6,809 nucleotides of DNA from Anaerolineales bacterium (GTDB lineage Bacteria > Chloroflexota > Anaerolineae > Anaerolineales > DRMV01), in the NCBI GenBank assembly GCA_015494815.1, contig WGAK01000127.1, positions 1-6,809 on the forward strand. The letters run 5' to 3'. The position numbers were made by a program, and so were the translations under genes. Shown piece by piece: positions 5,417 to 6,809 of this stretch. The notes below the pieces were generated by a model. It did not search any database, was not told the DNA's origin, and saw only the letters and a list, made by a program, of their open reading frames with translations. The first letter of the stretch is position 1; each line of letters opens with the position of its first letter.

Positions 5417-6682
5417 ATGATGCGACGGTGGATGCGGGCGGCCTTCCTGGCCCTGAGCCTGGGCTGGCTGGTGGCGCTCCCCGCGGCCGGGGCCGCGGGG
5501 CAGGCGGTGCTGTGGCAGGTGCGGCTGGAACGCTACCCTCAGGCCGTGGCCTATGTGAGCGTCTACGCGGCGGATGGCACCTTCGTCCCCGACCTCACGG
5601 CCGAGGCCTTCACCGTGCGCGAAGCCGGGCAAGCCCGGCCCGTCACCGCGGCCACGGCGACGCAGCCGGGGCTGCACATCGCGCTGGCGCTGAACCCCGG
5701 CCGCCCCTTCGCCATCCGCGACGCGCGCGGGGTGCCCCGGCATCTCTACATCTTCTACCAACTGCAATCGTGGCTCGAACACGAACAGGCCGAACGCCAC
5801 GACCTGAGCCTGCTGACCCTCAACGGCCCCACCGTGACCCACACCGACGACCCGCGAGCCGTGCTGGATGCGCTCACCGACTACTACGCGCTGCAAAGCC
5901 GCGACTTTCGCGCCATGACCCCCGAACTCACGCCCCTGGTGCACGCCATCGCGCAGGCGGCCGCGCCTTCGCCGCGTGCCGGCATGGGGCGGGTGGTGCT
6001 CTTCGTCACCGCGCCCATCGAGGGCCTGCAGGCCGCGGACCTGGACCTGCCGCGGCAGCAGGCCCAAAACGCGCACATTCGGGTGTGGGTGTGGCTGGTG
6101 GCCCCGCCGAGCGCCGCGGAGTCGCCCCAGGCCCGGTGGTGGGCCGACCTGGCCGCGGCCACCGGCGGGCAGTTCACGCTCTTCTCGGGCGCGGAGGTGC
6201 TGCCCGACCTGCAACAAGCCTTCGACCGCCTGGACGGGGTGTATCAGGTGGCCTATCGCACCGCCCAAAGCCAACCCGGCACCTATCCCGTGCAGGTGAC
6301 GGTGCGCGCGCCCACGGGCACCCTGACCACGGAAGAAGGTCGGTTGGACCTGAACCTGCAGCCGCCGCAAGTGCGCTGGCTGGCCGTACCCCAGGAGCCT
6401 GTGCGAGGCACCGCGGCCATCCGGCTCGAGGTGGCCGTGACCTTCCCCGACGAGCAGCCCCGCCCGCTGCGCCGCAGCGCGCTGTGGGTGGACGGCGTGC
6501 AGGTAGCCGAGCACACCGTGGCGCCCTTCGAGCGCTTCGAGTGGCGCCCCGACCCGGACCTGCCCCCCGGCCCGCACCGGGTGCAAATCGAGGTGGAAGA
6601 TGCCCTGGGCCTGGTGGGCGCCGCGCCGGAAGTGGAGGTGACCTTAGGGCCCGCGGCCGGGCGGGTGGGCGTCTCGCCCTGA
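5417..6682 (+). CDS. Secreted VWA-like protein with degenerate MIDAS and Ig-like domain; C-terminus doubtful
   Basis: The open frame is 421 codons. A signal peptide is visible (basic MMRRWMR, hydrophobic 8-25, cleavage probably near the AAGAAGQA stretch). Residues about 32-85 form a beta-rich lead-in with LTAEAFTVREAGQ, commonly found before VWA domains in secreted proteins. The VWA-like core (about 86-275) ends with LAAATGGQFTLFSGAEVLPDL (245-265), but the metal site is absent: where DxSxS is expected after the first strand, the sequence is LNPGRPFAIRD (92-102), and the later strand reads VVLFVTAP (193-200) without its Asp. Residues about 317-410 look like an Ig-like domain. An alternative start is the second ATG at 5420. 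Codons 388-414 lie in the 81-bp inverted repeat; after codon 414 the frame runs seven residues to a stop. That tail is probably an artefact and the true protein probably continues into a Thr/Pro linker. Function is unknown, likely a surface or adhesion role. Confidence 0.8.
   Translation: MMRRWMRAAFLALSLGWLVALPAAGAAGQAVLWQVRLERYPQAVAYVSVYAADGTFVPDLTAEAFTVREAGQARPVTAATATQPGLHIALALNPGRPFAIRDARGVPRHLYIFYQLQSWLEHEQAERHDLSLLTLNGPTVTHTDDPRAVLDALTDYYALQSRDFRAMTPELTPLVHAIAQAAAPSPRAGMGRVVLFVTAPIEGLQAADLDLPRQQAQNAHIRVWVWLVAPPSAAESPQARWWADLAAATGGQFTLFSGAEVLPDLQQAFDRLDGVYQVAYRTAQSQPGTYPVQVTVRAPTGTLTTEEGRLDLNLQPPQVRWLAVPQEPVRGTAAIRLEVAVTFPDEQPRPLRRSALWVDGVQVAEHTVAPFERFEWRPDPDLPPGPHRVQIEVEDALGLVGAAPEVEVTLGPAAGRVGVSP
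6579..6659 (+). repeat. Left arm of an 81-bp perfect inverted repeat
   Basis: This segment encodes residues 388-414 of the VWA-like protein (from VQIEVEDALG to VTLGPAA). Its exact reverse complement is at 6729-6809. Every base of the 81 pairs; the match breaks at 6660/6728. The inner end is the palindromic hexamer CGGCCG (6654-6659). Confidence 0.97.
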
Positions 6683-6728
6683 ACGGGGGCCGGCCGCGTG
6701 GCCGTCGCTTCGGTGCCGGCGGGCGTGT
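6660..6728. other. 69-bp spacer of the inverted repeat; minus strand reads as a coding linker
   Basis: On the plus strand this holds the seven-codon tail and stop of the VWA-like frame and then nothing recognisable. On the minus strand, entered from the right arm in the VWA-like protein's own frame, it reads through without a stop, giving TPAGTEATATRPAP then VQGETPTRP. This Thr/Pro/Ala-rich composition, with G or C in nearly all third codon positions, suits a secreted-protein linker. The inference is that the minus strand carries the true downstream sequence of the gene. Confidence 0.55.
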
Positions 6729-6809
6729 CGGCCGCGGGCCCTAAGGTCACCTCCACTTCCGGCGCGGCGCCCACCAGGCCCAGGGCATCTTCCACCTCGA
6801 TTTGCACCC
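6729..6809 (-). repeat. Right arm of the inverted repeat, cut by the window end
   Basis: This is the exact reverse complement of 6579-6659, still matching at the last base, so the repeat may extend further. On the minus strand it encodes the same peptide, VQIEVEDALG to VTLGPAA, identical at the DNA level including all synonymous sites. That argues for a recent copy or an assembly/amplification fold-back rather than an old paralogue. Confidence 0.95.

Noticed and set aside
4309..5418. Open frame of 369 codons on the minus strand
   Set aside because: It is antisense to the deacetylase gene, whose motifs are complete, and has no recognisable domain.
5054..6586. Open frame of 510 codons on the minus strand
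   Set aside because: It is antisense to the deacetylase and VWA-like genes and has only low-complexity content.
6667..6679. GGGCG-TCT-CGCCC hairpin near the apparent stop of the VWA-like gene, as a terminator
   Set aside because: The stem has only five pairs, has no T run after it, overlaps the stop region and lies in the suspect spacer.
6283..6807. Open frame of 174 codons on the minus strand that begins with the VWA-like peptide
   Set aside because: Only its first 50 or so codons (right arm plus spacer) look like coding sequence; the rest is antisense to the VWA-like gene, as expected if the strands are joined by a fold-back.
1..6809. CRISPR arrays, tRNA or rRNA genes, insertion sequences
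   Set aside because: No spaced direct repeats, cloverleaf sequence, rRNA-like stretch or transposase motif was seen. The only long repeat is the inverted pair at the right edge, and it consists of coding sequence from the VWA-like gene.

Overview
The window is very GC-rich DNA (roughly 70% by eye, not counted), densely packed with genes, and looks like a piece of a bacterial chromosome. The likely source is a Chloroflexota bacterium of the Anaerolineae/Thermoflexia type, probably a metagenome contig. The reasons are PTPTATPT-style linkers on secreted proteins, a trypsin-like protease with a calcium loop, a secreted VWA-like protein without a MIDAS motif, and an AftB-like membrane glycosyltransferase. 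This placement is inference from protein style, since no rRNA or other marker is present.

Leftward block (minus strand, 4313 down to 1): an extended -10 promoter (TGG-TATAAT) at 4308-4316 drives a run of genes in the order phosphoribosyltransferase (4246-3737), membrane-anchored trypsin-like protease with calcium loop and C-terminal jelly-roll-like domain (3718-2138), AftB-like GT-C glycosyltransferase (2169-583, overlapping the protease gene by 32 bp), and the N-terminal half of the ribosome-assembly GTPase Der (503 to beyond base 1). A second promoter-like element in the 3' end of the glycosyltransferase gene could serve der separately.

Rightward block (plus strand, 4341 to the end): a back-to-back promoter (TGC-TAAAAT, 4338-4346) starts a two-gene unit: a class II-type histone deacetylase/acetylpolyamine amidohydrolase family enzyme (4393-5412), then 4 nt later a secreted VWA-like protein (5417-6682).

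Right edge: bases 6579-6659, inside the VWA-like gene, recur as a perfect 81-bp inverted copy at 6729-6809, running exactly to the window end, with a 69-bp spacer. Read on the minus strand, the spacer continues the VWA-like protein in frame as a Thr/Pro/Ala-rich linker, whereas the plus strand stops seven codons after the arm. This fits a fold-back chimera at a contig end, so the apparent C-terminus of that gene should not be trusted.

Functionally the window mixes housekeeping (Der, purine-type phosphoribosyltransferase), cell-surface functions (protease, glycosyltransferase, VWA-like protein) and a deacetylase. No mobile element, CRISPR array, tRNA or rRNA was seen. The clearest unusual signals are the inverted repeat, the divergent promoter and the calcium loop inside the protease region.
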